DNA of 64,000 bases. It comes from Acidobacteriota bacterium (GTDB taxonomy: Bacteria; Acidobacteriota; Thermoanaerobaculia; UBA5066). Shown piece after piece: positions 1 to 7,661 of the stretch (positions are counted from its first letter, which is position 1; each line of letters opens with the position of its first letter). Under the pieces are notes generated by a model. That model saw only the letters and a list, made by a program, of their open reading frames with translations, ran no database searches and was not told where the DNA came from. The position numbers and the translations under genes were made by a program. The stretch is taken from the NCBI GenBank assembly GCA_016716715.1, contig JADJVE010000001.1, positions 511,807 through 575,806 on the forward strand, read 5' to 3'.

Positions 1-2
1 CC

Positions 3-878
3 CGCGCGGCGGACCTTCTCCTCGCGACGACGATCGTCGAGAATGGGCTCGACATCCCCTCGGCCAACACGATGATCATCGACCGCGCCGACCTCTACGG
101 CCTCTCGCAGCTCTACCAGCTGCGCGGCCGCGTGGGCCGCAGCGACAAGGCCGCGAGCTGCTGGCTCCTCGTCCCGCCCGGGATGCCGCTCTCGGACGAC
201 GCGCGACGTCGCCTGCGCGCGATCCAGGAGTTCTCGGACCTCGGAGCGGGCTTCCGGATCGCGGCGAAGGACCTCGAGATCCGCGGCGCGGGGAACGTCC
301 TCGGCGGCGAGCAGTCCGGGCACATCGAGTCGGTCGGCTTCGAGACGTACGTGAACCTCCTCGAGGAGGCGATGGCCGAGATGAAGGGCGAGCCGGTGAG
401 AGAGACGCGCGACGTGACGCTCCAGCTCGGCGTGCCGCTCGCCCTTCCGGCCGCGTGGATTCCGGAGGAAAACCTGCGGATGGCGCTTTACAAGAAGATC
501 GCGGGCGCCGCCGACGAGGCGACGCTCCAACGCGAGGCGTCCGCGGCCGAGGACCGCTACGGAACGGCGCCGCCCGCGTTCCGGGCGCTGCTCGAGCTCG
601 CGCGGCTGCGGCTCCTCGCGCGCGCTCTCGGCGTGAGGGCGCTCCAGCGCCGCGGCGACGAGCTCGCGGCGACGCTCGAGAAGGACCACGCCCTCGACCC
701 CGCGAAGGTCGTCGACCTCCTGAAGGCCGGCGCGCTCGTCGCGGCCGGGCCGGACGCGTTCCGCCTCCCGAAGGCGTTCCTCGGCGCGGAGCCCGACGCG
801 CTCGCCTCGCGCGCCCGCGACGTCCTCGTCTCCCTCGCGCGTGACCGTGGACTCGGTCCGCGTCTCGGGATAGCCTAG
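3..878 (+). CDS. mfd: Transcription-repair coupling factor Mfd, C-terminal part
   Basis: This is the 3' end of mfd, cut by the window edge; the reading frame is open from base 3. Mfd is the ATP-driven translocase that removes RNA polymerase stalled at DNA lesions and recruits the UvrA excision machinery. The visible 291 residues begin in the superfamily 2 helicase core (motif V, TTIVENGLDIP, then motif VI, QLRGRVGRS) and continue into the C-terminal TRCF regulatory domain. The RecG-like alternative is unlikely because the TRCF domain follows directly. It is followed 20 bases later by a secreted-protein gene, then by two peptidyl-prolyl isomerase genes. The mfd to SurA-type isomerase neighbourhood is, as I recall, recurrent in related bacteria. 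Confidence 0.95.
   Translation, partial: RAADLLLATTIVENGLDIPSANTMIIDRADLYGLSQLYQLRGRVGRSDKAASCWLLVPPGMPLSDDARRRLRAIQEFSDLGAGFRIAAKDLEIRGAGNVLGGEQSGHIESVGFETYVNLLEEAMAEMKGEPVRETRDVTLQLGVPLALPAAWIPEENLRMALYKKIAGAADEATLQREASAAEDRYGTAPPAFRALLELARLRLLARALGVRALQRRGDELAATLEKDHALDPAKVVDLLKAGALVAAGPDAFRLPKAFLGAEPDALASRARDVLVSLARDRGLGPRLGIA
848..876 (+). promoter_or_regulatory. Candidate promoter before the CHRD gene
   Basis: TGGACT (848-853), a 17-base spacer, then TAGCCT (871-876), 22 bases before the ATG at 899. The -35 matches consensus at four of six positions. It overlaps the mfd stop codon. This is inference from spacing and hexamer match only. Confidence 0.4.
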
Positions 879-898
879 GGCGCCAGGGAGGCCAATTC

Positions 899-2299
899 AT
901 GAGCAGGATATTGCGGACCGTGGCGGTGTGCGCCTTTGCGGTGCTCGGATTCACGGCGAAGGCCGCCGATGAAGTCCAGCAGTCCGTCGTCGTCATGGCG
1001 GAGGCTTACAGCGCCTTCCTCAACAGCGCTCAGGAAGTGCCCACCAACGCGTCGACCGCGACGGGCTACGCCCGGGTGAAACTCAACGAAGCGGCGCTGA
1101 CGATCGACTGGACGATCGTCTTTACCGGCCTGTCGAGCGCCCAGAACGGGTCGCACATCCACGGACCCGCGGCGATCGGCGCGAACGTGGGCGTCGCGAT
1201 CAACTTCGGAGTCGTGGGCGGGACTTCGGGCACGATCTCGGGCTCGTCGCCGATCACGCCGACTCAGATCGCGCAGATGCGGTCGCATCTGATGTACGTC
1301 AACGTGCATTCGGTGAACTTTCCCAACGGCGAGATCCGGGGCCAGCTCGCGCCCCGCCGGAGCGTGGACTACGACGGCGACGGCGCGACCGACCTCAGCG
1401 TGCTGCGTTTCCCTGGCGGCTCGCCCGCACCGATCACGTACTTCAACCAGAACACGACCTCGGGGTTCCAGGCCGCCCTGTGGGGCGACGCGTCCACCGA
1501 CTTCCCGGCGCCCGGGGACTACGACGGTGACGGGAAGGACGACCTCGCGGTCTACCGGGCCGGCGCGACGGCCGGCGCGCAGAGCACCTTCTGGATCCGG
1601 TACAGCAGCGACAACTCCGTCCACCAGTTGCCATGGGGTGTAGGCGGCGACATTGCGGTGTGCCGTGACTATGACGGCGACGGGAAGACCGACGTCGCCA
1701 TATTTCGCCCGGGCGCGTCGCCCGGCGCGCCCGCGACCTGGTGGATCATGCAGAGTTCGAACGGCGCGGTTCGCGCCGCGCATTGGGGAACCACCGGCGT
1801 CAGTGGAACCAGCGGCGACACCCCGGTCCCCGAGGACTGGGACGGCGACGGAAAGGCGGACCTCGCCGTGTACCGGTACGGGGGGCTGTCGCCGAACAAC
1901 ACCTTCCTGATCCAGCGCAGCTCCGACGGCGGCGTTCAGACGCAGCCCTGGGGCAATTTCCAGACGGACTTCATCGCGCCGGGCGACTTCGACGGTGACG
2001 GCAAGACGGACTTCGTCGCGGTGCGGACGGGCGCATTGGCCGCGTCGCCTATGACCTGGTGGATCCTCCAGTCCTCAAACGGCGCGGTACGCGTCCAGAC
2101 GTTCGGCATCTCTTCGGATCTCGTCGTGCAGGGTGACTACGACGGCGATGGCCGCACGGACGTCGCCCTGTACCGTGCCGGCGCAACCGTGGGCGCCAAC
2201 GGCACGTTCTGGGTCTTCAGGAGCCTGTCCAGTACCGCCACCGCGACGCTCTGGGGCCTGAAGGGCGACTTCCCCGTCGCGTCGTACAACGCGCGCTGA
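899..2299 (+). CDS. Secreted CHRD-domain protein with FG-GAP-like repeats
   Basis: The 466-residue product starts with a signal peptide (about residues 1-23, AVLGFTAKA). A CHRD domain follows (about 32-150); its hallmarks are visible in EVPTNASTATGYARV, the central SHIHGPA and the closing YVNVHSVNFPNGEIRGQL. The remainder is six FG-GAP/VCBS-like repeats of roughly 50-60 residues, each opening with a D-x-DGDG-x-x-D calcium-loop motif (DYDGDGATDL, DYDGDGKDDL, DYDGDGKTDV, DWDGDGKADL, DFDGDGKTDF, DYDGDGRTDV). This architecture predicts a calcium-binding beta-propeller exported to the periplasm or cell surface. No catalytic motif is visible. The substrate and partner are unknown; adhesion or matrix binding is a guess. 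The ATG at 899 is supported by GGGAGG about 10 bases upstream. Confidence 0.85.
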   Translation: MSRILRTVAVCAFAVLGFTAKAADEVQQSVVVMAEAYSAFLNSAQEVPTNASTATGYARVKLNEAALTIDWTIVFTGLSSAQNGSHIHGPAAIGANVGVAINFGVVGGTSGTISGSSPITPTQIAQMRSHLMYVNVHSVNFPNGEIRGQLAPRRSVDYDGDGATDLSVLRFPGGSPAPITYFNQNTTSGFQAALWGDASTDFPAPGDYDGDGKDDLAVYRAGATAGAQSTFWIRYSSDNSVHQLPWGVGGDIAVCRDYDGDGKTDVAIFRPGASPGAPATWWIMQSSNGAVRAAHWGTTGVSGTSGDTPVPEDWDGDGKADLAVYRYGGLSPNNTFLIQRSSDGGVQTQPWGNFQTDFIAPGDFDGDGKTDFVAVRTGALAASPMTWWILQSSNGAVRVQTFGISSDLVVQGDYDGDGRTDVALYRAGATVGANGTFWVFRSLSSTATATLWGLKGDFPVASYNAR

Positions 2300-2405
2300 C
2301 CGGGCGCGGGCGCCGGCAGCCCTCGTCCTGGCCGCCGTAGCGGTCGCCGCGGGCTGCTCGCGCAGCGGACGGCCCGGCGCCCCCGGGCCGTCCGTCGTCG
2401 CGACG

Positions 2406-3155
2406 GTGGGGGACCGCCACGTGTCCCTCGACGAGTTCTTCACGTCGGCGCGCAACGCGGCCGGCGAGGATCCGAAGAACGTCTCGCCGCGCGTCCTCTC
2501 GAGCCTCCTCGACCAGTACCTCGACGAGATCCTTCTCGAGCGCGCCGTCGCCTCCGCGCGGCCTCCCGTGACGGGTGCGACGCCGACGGAGCGGCGCCGC
2601 GCGTACCTCGCGCGCCGGGCCGGGCTCGACGCGCTCGGCGACGCGGAGCTCCGCAAGGACTACGGCGAGCACCCGGACCGTTACAGGCGTCCCGCGCTCG
2701 TGCGGGTCTCGCAGCTCTTCTTTCCGACGCGCGAGGCCGCGGACGCGGCGCTGAAGAAGCTCAAGGACGGCGCGGCGTGGATGGACGTCTCGCGCGGCTC
2801 GAGCGCGGCGCCGAACGCGGCGTCCGGAGGCGCCCTCGGCCTCCTCGGCCGGTCCGACCTGCCGCAGGAGTTCGAAAAGGCGATCTGGGGGCTGCCCTCG
2901 GGCGGCACGACGGGCATCCTCGCGGCGCCGCACGGCTTCCACATTTTCCGCGTGGAGGAGCGCCTCGACGCCCGGGACATCACGTTCGAGGAAGCCCGCC
3001 CGGGCCTCCGCATCTCGCTCGCGGAGGAGCTCAGCGCGAAGGCCGTCGAGGACGCGATCGCCGAGGCCCGCAAGGCGTTTCCGGTGACCGTCCTCGAGGA
3101 CCACCTGCCGTTCCCGTACGTCGGGACGAACCCGAAAGCGGCCGCGGCCCGGTAG
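2406..3155 (+). CDS. Parvulin-type (PpiC) peptidyl-prolyl isomerase, probable lipoprotein with uncertain start
   Basis: The 249 residues from the GTG at 2406 contain an N-terminal helical chaperone-like region and a PpiC rotamase domain (about residues 95-195, from RPALVRVSQLFF to HGFHIFRVEER). This matches PrsA/SurA-type folding factors of the cell envelope. The frame is open upstream to a stop at 2259 and encodes LVLAAVAVAAGC (2322-2357), a textbook lipobox with the cysteine codon at 2355. The mature protein is therefore probably a lipoprotein. However, no ATG, GTG or TTG lies in frame between 2259 and 2406, so the true start is unclear: a rare start codon or an indel. It lies immediately upstream of a second isomerase gene and is probably co-expressed. 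Confidence 0.8.
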   Translation: MGDRHVSLDEFFTSARNAAGEDPKNVSPRVLSSLLDQYLDEILLERAVASARPPVTGATPTERRRAYLARRAGLDALGDAELRKDYGEHPDRYRRPALVRVSQLFFPTREAADAALKKLKDGAAWMDVSRGSSAAPNAASGGALGLLGRSDLPQEFEKAIWGLPSGGTTGILAAPHGFHIFRVEERLDARDITFEEARPGLRISLAEELSAKAVEDAIAEARKAFPVTVLEDHLPFPYVGTNPKAAAAR

Positions 3156-3171
3156 GCGGCCCGGATTTCGC

Positions 3172-3177
3172 TAGACT
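3172..3177 (+). promoter_or_regulatory. Candidate -10 element TAGACT
   Basis: TAGACT followed by CCG ends only 8 bases before the GTG start at 3186, which would give a nearly leaderless transcript. No -35 match is evident. The same TANNNT-CCG pattern precedes many genes in this window. Confidence 0.35.
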
Positions 3178-3185
3178 CCGGCCCT

Positions 3186-4856
3186 GTGACGTCAAATCGG
3201 CCCTTTTTCAGACCGCTCGGCGCGGCGGCCCTCGCGCTTGCCGCCCTTGCGCAGGCATTTCCCCTCTCCGCCAGCGAGGTCGTGAACCGGATCCTCATCC
3301 ACGTGAACTCGCGGATCATCACGCAGAGCCAGTTCGACGCCCGGATGGACCAGAGCATCCGCGAGAGCGCCGCCCCCCCGACCCCGGCGCAGCGCGAGAC
3401 CCTCAAGAAGAGCGTCATGGAGGAGCTCGTCAACGAGGCGCTCCTCGAGGACCGGGCCAAGGAGCTCGACCTCATCACGACGGACCAGGAGATCGAGGAT
3501 CAGATCAAGCGGCTCAAGGAGCAGAACAACGTCAAGACCGACGAGGAGTTCACCAAGAGCCTCGCGGCGTCGGGCCTGACGATCGACCGCCTGCGCGACC
3601 AGCTCCGCCGCTCGCAGACGCTCCAGCGCGTCGTCGGGCGCGAGGTGCAGGCGAAGGTCGACCTCTCGGACGACGCGCTTCGGCTCATCTACGAGCGCGA
3701 GAAGGAGACGTGGCGGGTTCCGGAGAAGGCGCACCTCGCCGAGATCCTGATCTCGAAGGGCGACGACCCCGCGGCCGCGGCCCGCCGGGCCAAGGAGGCG
3801 TCGGACCTGCTGAAGGGCGGCGCGAAGTTCGAGGCCGTCGTGAAGGAATTTTCCGACGGCGGCACGAAGAGCAAGGGCGGCGACCTGGGAGTCGTCGCGA
3901 AGGGCGAGCTCGCGGCCGACATCGACAAGGCCGTCTTCTCGCTCCCCGTCGGCGCCGTGTCCGACCCGATCCAGACGAAGTTCGGCTGGCATCTCGTGAA
4001 GGTCATCGAGAAGGCGCCCGTGTCGTACAAGGCGTTCGGCGAGGTGAAAGCCGACCTCCTCAAGCGCGAGCAGGACACCCAGTTCCAGAAAAAGCTCGCG
4101 GAGTACCTCGACAAGCTCAAGCGGGACGCCGTCATTCGCGTGAACCCCGAGGCGCAGGCTTACTTCACGCCTCCACCTCCGCCCCCGGGCTTCTCGCAGG
4201 CCGCCGGCCCCACCATCTTCGACCAGGCCGCCGGCGTGGCCGGCGTCGGCACGGGCCCGGTCACGAAGGCGTCGCACGACCCCGTCATCGAGATCACGCC
4301 GACGGTCGGCTGGCGCTGGGGCGGCACGACGTCGGAGTCCGTGACGTCCTACATCGAGAAGATCGGCGTCCCGAACTCGCTGAGCTGGGGCCTGACGTTC
4401 GAGTACGTGATCACGCCGTGGGGCTCTCTCGAGGCGCTCTGGAGCCACCAGAACACGACGCTCACGGCGCAGTTCGCCGCGGGCACCGTCGGGTACGACG
4501 ACAAGCTCTCCCACCTGAACGTCGACACGTTCCAGATCGGCGGCATGTGGATGTCGGGCGACGCGAGCAACAAGGCCCGCCTCTACTTCGACATTCTCTT
4601 CGGCGCCACGGTGCTCACGCCGTCGCCCGAGTTCAACACGATCTGGCGGTTCTCGGCGAGCGTCGGCGGCGGCATCAAGTACTACTTCGCCGACCACTTC
4701 GGGCTGCGCGCCGGAGCGCGGTGGATGCCCGTCTACATCAACTCGTCCGCCAGCGGCGGCGGGTACTGCGATCCCATCTACGGCTGCTACGCCTGGTACG
4801 GCACGAACTACCTGAACCAGGGCGACGCCTACGGCGGCCTCATCGTGAGGTTCTGA
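3186..4856 (+). CDS. SurA-like peptidyl-prolyl isomerase fused to a putative outer-membrane beta-barrel
   Basis: The 556-residue product begins with a signal peptide (about 1-29). Next comes a SurA N-terminal domain (about 30-165; VVNRILIHVNSRIITQSQFDARM, the usual SurA opening) and one PpiC rotamase domain (about 175-280; HLAEILISKGDD to FGWHLVKVIEK). Up to about residue 318 it is an ordinary short SurA. A proline-rich linker (PPPPPPG) leads to about 220 further residues of alternating, aromatic-rich strands (ITPTVGWRWGG, SLSWGLTFEYVI, LYFDILFGATV, FSASVGGGIKYYF, LRAGARWMPVYI) ending in VRF. A terminal aromatic residue is the signal used by outer-membrane barrels. I infer a periplasmic chaperone tethered to its own barrel. 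The reading frame is uninterrupted. Start GTG 3186 gives the full signal peptide. Confidence 0.85.
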   Translation: MTSNRPFFRPLGAAALALAALAQAFPLSASEVVNRILIHVNSRIITQSQFDARMDQSIRESAAPPTPAQRETLKKSVMEELVNEALLEDRAKELDLITTDQEIEDQIKRLKEQNNVKTDEEFTKSLAASGLTIDRLRDQLRRSQTLQRVVGREVQAKVDLSDDALRLIYEREKETWRVPEKAHLAEILISKGDDPAAAARRAKEASDLLKGGAKFEAVVKEFSDGGTKSKGGDLGVVAKGELAADIDKAVFSLPVGAVSDPIQTKFGWHLVKVIEKAPVSYKAFGEVKADLLKREQDTQFQKKLAEYLDKLKRDAVIRVNPEAQAYFTPPPPPPGFSQAAGPTIFDQAAGVAGVGTGPVTKASHDPVIEITPTVGWRWGGTTSESVTSYIEKIGVPNSLSWGLTFEYVITPWGSLEALWSHQNTTLTAQFAAGTVGYDDKLSHLNVDTFQIGGMWMSGDASNKARLYFDILFGATVLTPSPEFNTIWRFSASVGGGIKYYFADHFGLRAGARWMPVYINSSASGGGYCDPIYGCYAWYGTNYLNQGDAYGGLIVRF

Positions 4857-4859
4857 GCC

Positions 4860-4880
4860 CCGGGCGCTCCCGGCGCCCGG
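4860..4880. terminator. Shared hairpin between convergent genes
   Basis: CCGGGCGC (4860-4867) and GCGCCCGG (4873-4880) form a perfect 8-bp GC stem with a 5-base loop. It sits exactly between the stops of the SurA-like gene and the convergent RNase D gene. There is no T-run, so it may slow polymerase from both directions rather than act as a classical intrinsic terminator. Confidence 0.45.
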
Positions 4881-6056
4881 TCAGCCCGCGAGGATCTCGG
4901 AGCGCCAGCGCGAGAGGCCGGCTTCCGCCTGGAGAAGCTCCGGCGTGAGCCGCCCGTGCGCGCGCTTGACACGCGCCGCCGCGGTGAGCGCCGCGCGCGA
5001 CCCGAGGACGCCGGGGTCGAGGCCGAGCGCCACGGCCTTCGCGTCGCGGGCCTTCTTGAGAGCGTCCACCTCCCGCTCGAGCGCGGGGTCGGTCTCGGCC
5101 CGCTCGCCGCGCCGGGGTTTCGGCCAGTCGGCGGGAGCCACGGCGGCGGCGGCCTCGATCGCGCCCTTCAACGCCCCGGCGAACGGTCCGGGGAGGGGAC
5201 GTTGCCCGGGGAAGAGCCGCGCGAGATCGCGCTCGCCCTTGGCCGCGAGCGCAGCGGCCGCGAGGAGCCTCTCGTTCGTGAGGACGCGGAAGGGCGGCCG
5301 GTCGAGGGCGCGGGCGCGCGCCTCGCGGACCTCCCAGAACGCGCGTACGAAGGCGCGCTCCTTGTCCGACACGCCGTTCGAGCCCTTGATCCGCCAGTCG
5401 TTCTCCGTGTCGGCGGCGCGCCCTTCGGGGAACGCGGTCTCGGCGAGGCGCTTGCACTCCTCCGCGTGCCACGCGAGGCGGCCCTTCGCCTCGAGGTCGG
5501 CCGTGAGCGAGGCGACGAGCGCGGGCAGGTGGACGACGTCGGCCGCCGCGTACGCGGCCATCGACGGCGAGAGCGGCCGCTCGCTCCAGTCCGCGCGCTG
5601 GTGCGCCTTGTCGAGCGAGACACCGACGCGCGCGGCGAGGAGCGCGGCGAGGCCGATCTCCTTCTCGCCGACGAGCTGCGCCGCGATCATCGTGTCGAAC
5701 AGCGACGACGCGCGGAAGCCGTAGCCGCGGAAGAGGAGGCGGAGGTCGTAGTCGGCCCCGTGCAGGAGGAGCGGGCGCGCCGCGAGCCGCGCGAAGAGCG
5801 GCGCGAGGTCGACGCCGGCGAGCGGGTCCGCGAGGAACGCGTCCACGCCGAGGCCGACCTGCACGAGGCACACCTTCTCGTAGTAGTGGTGGAAGGAATC
5901 GGCCTCCGTATCGAGCGCGACGGGCGCGCCGGGAGCCGCGTCGAGGCGGGCGAGGAGCCCGGCGAGAGGCGCCTCGGACGCGACGAAGAGCGGCGCGGGA
6001 GCGGGAGGCGGGAGGGGATCGGGGGTCGGCGCCGTCACGGGCGGCGAGGGTACCAC
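4881..6056 (-). CDS. rnd: Ribonuclease D (3'-5' exoribonuclease)
   Basis: The product, about 391 residues, is an RNase D-type exonuclease that trims 3' ends of tRNA and other structured RNA precursors. The DEDDy catalytic set is visible: DTEAD (first Asp and Glu), HGADYDLRLL (second Asp) and YAAADVVHL (Tyr and final Asp). An HRDC-like helical region (about residues 205-290, around ALDRPPFRVLTNERLLA) and a helical C-terminus follow, giving the usual family length. The start is uncertain: GTG 6056 and GTG 6038 are both in frame and neither has a clear ribosome binding site. A longer antisense frame reading on past mraZ is a high-GC artefact. It stands alone, convergent with the SurA-like gene and divergent from the dcw cluster. 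Confidence 0.88.
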   Translation of the reverse strand: MVPSPPVTAPTPDPLPPPAPAPLFVASEAPLAGLLARLDAAPGAPVALDTEADSFHHYYEKVCLVQVGLGVDAFLADPLAGVDLAPLFARLAARPLLLHGADYDLRLLFRGYGFRASSLFDTMIAAQLVGEKEIGLAALLAARVGVSLDKAHQRADWSERPLSPSMAAYAAADVVHLPALVASLTADLEAKGRLAWHAEECKRLAETAFPEGRAADTENDWRIKGSNGVSDKERAFVRAFWEVREARARALDRPPFRVLTNERLLAAAALAAKGERDLARLFPGQRPLPGPFAGALKGAIEAAAAVAPADWPKPRRGERAETDPALEREVDALKKARDAKAVALGLDPGVLGSRAALTAAARVKRAHGRLTPELLQAEAGLSRWRSEILAG

Positions 6057-6108
6057 CGCCGTGCGGTCGAACGCCGGGACGCAACCTGCTTGGGCGACGG
6101 GATTTCCC

Positions 6109-6138
6109 TTGACGCCCCCGGCGGGACCGCCGGATACT
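6109..6138 (+). promoter_or_regulatory. dcw cluster promoter (Pmra-like)
   Basis: TTGACG (6109-6114), an 18-base spacer, then GATACT (6133-6138). Transcription would begin near 6145, at the first of the GTGG repeats that MraZ proteins bind. The -35 matches at five of six positions. It is the best -35/-10 pair seen upstream of the cluster. Confidence 0.6.
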
Positions 6139-6143
6139 CGCTG

Positions 6144-6178
6144 GTGGAAAAAAGTGGTCAGTGGTGGTGAATGGTGGG
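6144..6178 (+). promoter_or_regulatory. MraZ operator: four GTGG boxes at 10-base spacing
   Basis: GTGG begins at 6144, 6154, 6164 and 6174, exactly one helical turn apart, and a weaker GGGG sits at 6184. MraZ from other bacteria represses its own promoter by binding three or four direct repeats of this type upstream of mraZ. The boxes lie on the predicted transcription start, consistent with autorepression of the division cluster. The repeats end about 50 bases before the mraZ ATG. Confidence 0.75.
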
Positions 6179-6227
6179 CCCTTGGGGCCTGCCACCGCCT
6201 CCGCCGTCGCTTTTCACGAGAGGGATT

Positions 6228-6674
6228 ATGGACCGCCTCCGGGGCAGCGCCGAGACGACCGTGGACGAGAAGGGCCGCTTCAAGGTCCCGGCCGTCTTCC
6301 GCGAGCCGGTCGAGGACACGTTCGGCCCGGAGTTCTTCCTGACGTCGATCTCGGGCGCCGACGTCCTGATCTTCCCGATGCCGGTCTGGAATGCGCTCGA
6401 GGAAAAGCTGGCCGCGATGCCGGCGATCCACCGCGCGAAGGCGAAATTCCAGGAACGCTTCAACACGTTCGGACAGACGGTGAGGATGGACACGCAGGGC
6501 CGCCTCCTCGTGCCGTCGCTCCTGCGCGAGGTATCGGGCCTCTCGGGCGACGCGCTCGTCCTGGGGCAGACCGACCATCTCCGCCTCGTCGACCGCGCCC
6601 GCCATCTCAAGACGCTCAAGACGGCCACGATCACTGATGAGGACTACGACGAACTCGCACGCCATCTCGTCTGA
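6228..6674 (+). CDS. mraZ: MraZ, transcriptional regulator of the division cluster
   Basis: The 148-residue product is a two-domain AbrB/MraZ-fold DNA-binding protein, the usual length for the family. The N-terminal DEKGRFKVPAVFRE and the second-copy DTQGRLLVPSLLRE are the paired MraZ signatures (about residues 12-25 and 83-96). The ATG at 6228 is chosen over an upstream ATG at 6171 because GAGAGGG precedes it at the right distance, and because the earlier start would translate through the GTGG operator. MraZ forms ring oligomers that bind repeated GTGG boxes; four such boxes lie just upstream, so negative autoregulation of mraZ, rsmH and downstream genes is the likely control. Confidence 0.95.
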   Translation: MDRLRGSAETTVDEKGRFKVPAVFREPVEDTFGPEFFLTSISGADVLIFPMPVWNALEEKLAAMPAIHRAKAKFQERFNTFGQTVRMDTQGRLLVPSLLREVSGLSGDALVLGQTDHLRLVDRARHLKTLKTATITDEDYDELARHLV

Positions 6675-6683
6675 CGGTCCGAC

Positions 6684-7652
6684 ATGGAAGGAGAACGCGC
6701 GGGTCACGTCCCCGTCCTCCTCCGTGAGGTCGTCGACGCTCTCCGGCCGGAGGGCGGCGGCGTGTTCGTCGACGCGACACTCGGCCTGGGCGGACACGCG
6801 GAGGGCCTGCTCGAGGCGTCGCCCCTCGTGCGGATCGTGGGGATCGACCGCGATCCCGAGGCGCTCGCCATCGCGAAAGAGCGCCTCGCGCGCTTCGGGG
6901 ACCGCCTCGTCACCGTCCAGGGCCGGCACGAGGACGTCGCCGCGCATCTCGACGCGCTCGGGATCGACCGGGTGGCCGGCGTCCTCGCGGACCTCGGCGT
7001 GTCGTCGATGCAGATCGACCGCGCCGAGCGGGGGTTCTCGTTCATGAAGGACGGACCGCTCGACATGCGAATGGGACCGGACGGCCCGACGGCCGCGGAC
7101 CTCGTCGCGACCGCCTCGAAAGACGAACTGACGCGGATTTTCCGCGAATGGGGGGAAGAGCGCATGGCCGGACCGATCGCGCGACGGGTCGTGGAAGCGC
7201 GGGAGAAGGCTCCCATCCGGACCACCGGCGAGATGCGGGGCCTCGTCCTCCGGGCGCTCGGCCCGCGCCGGGAAAAGCACAAGGACCCCGCGACGCGCGT
7301 CTTCCAGGCCCTCCGCATCGCCACGAACCGCGAGCTCGTCGAGCTCGAGCGCTTCCTCGACGACGCGATCGCGCGCCTCGCGCTCGGCGCGCGGCTCTCG
7401 GTCCTGTCGTACCACTCGCTCGAGGACCGCATCGTCAAGCACGCCTTCCAGCGCCACACGGCCGGCTGCACGTGCCCGCCGTCGTTCCCCGTGTGCGTCT
7501 GTTCGCGCCGCCGCGTGATGGCGCTCGTCACGAAGAAGGCCATCCGCCCCACGCTCGCCGAGCTCGGTGAGAACCCGCGCGCCCGCTCGGCGCGCCTCCG
7601 CGTCCTCGAGCGCGTCGCCGAGGAGACCGGTCCTCTGACGCCGCCGCGTTAG
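6684..7652 (+). CDS. rsmH: 16S rRNA m4C1402 methyltransferase RsmH (MraW)
   Basis: The 322-residue product uses S-adenosylmethionine to N4-methylate C1402 in 16S rRNA. The SAM-binding loop FVDATLGLGGHAEGLL is near residues 28-43. GVLADLGVSSMQIDRAERGFSF and the closing segment VLSYHSLEDRIVKHAF, followed by KKAIRPTLAELGENPRARSARLRV, are diagnostic family blocks. It starts 9 bases after the mraZ stop, as in the standard mraZ-rsmH-ftsL order. Length and motifs are normal. Co-expression with cell-division genes from the MraZ-controlled promoter is expected. Confidence 0.96.
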   Translation: MEGERAGHVPVLLREVVDALRPEGGGVFVDATLGLGGHAEGLLEASPLVRIVGIDRDPEALAIAKERLARFGDRLVTVQGRHEDVAAHLDALGIDRVAGVLADLGVSSMQIDRAERGFSFMKDGPLDMRMGPDGPTAADLVATASKDELTRIFREWGEERMAGPIARRVVEAREKAPIRTTGEMRGLVLRALGPRREKHKDPATRVFQALRIATNRELVELERFLDDAIARLALGARLSVLSYHSLEDRIVKHAFQRHTAGCTCPPSFPVCVCSRRRVMALVTKKAIRPTLAELGENPRARSARLRVLERVAEETGPLTPPR

Positions 7653-7661
7653 GGATTTCCC

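Noticed and set aside
899..2299. Tandem DNA repeat or CRISPR-like array in the FG-GAP gene
   Set aside because: The periodicity is at protein level (DGDG loops every 50-60 residues) with divergent nucleotides, not an array of identical repeats.
6171..6227. Earlier ATG for mraZ at 6171
   Set aside because: It would translate the GTGG operator and adds VGPWGLPPPPPS, which is not part of MraZ; ATG 6228 has a ribosome binding site.
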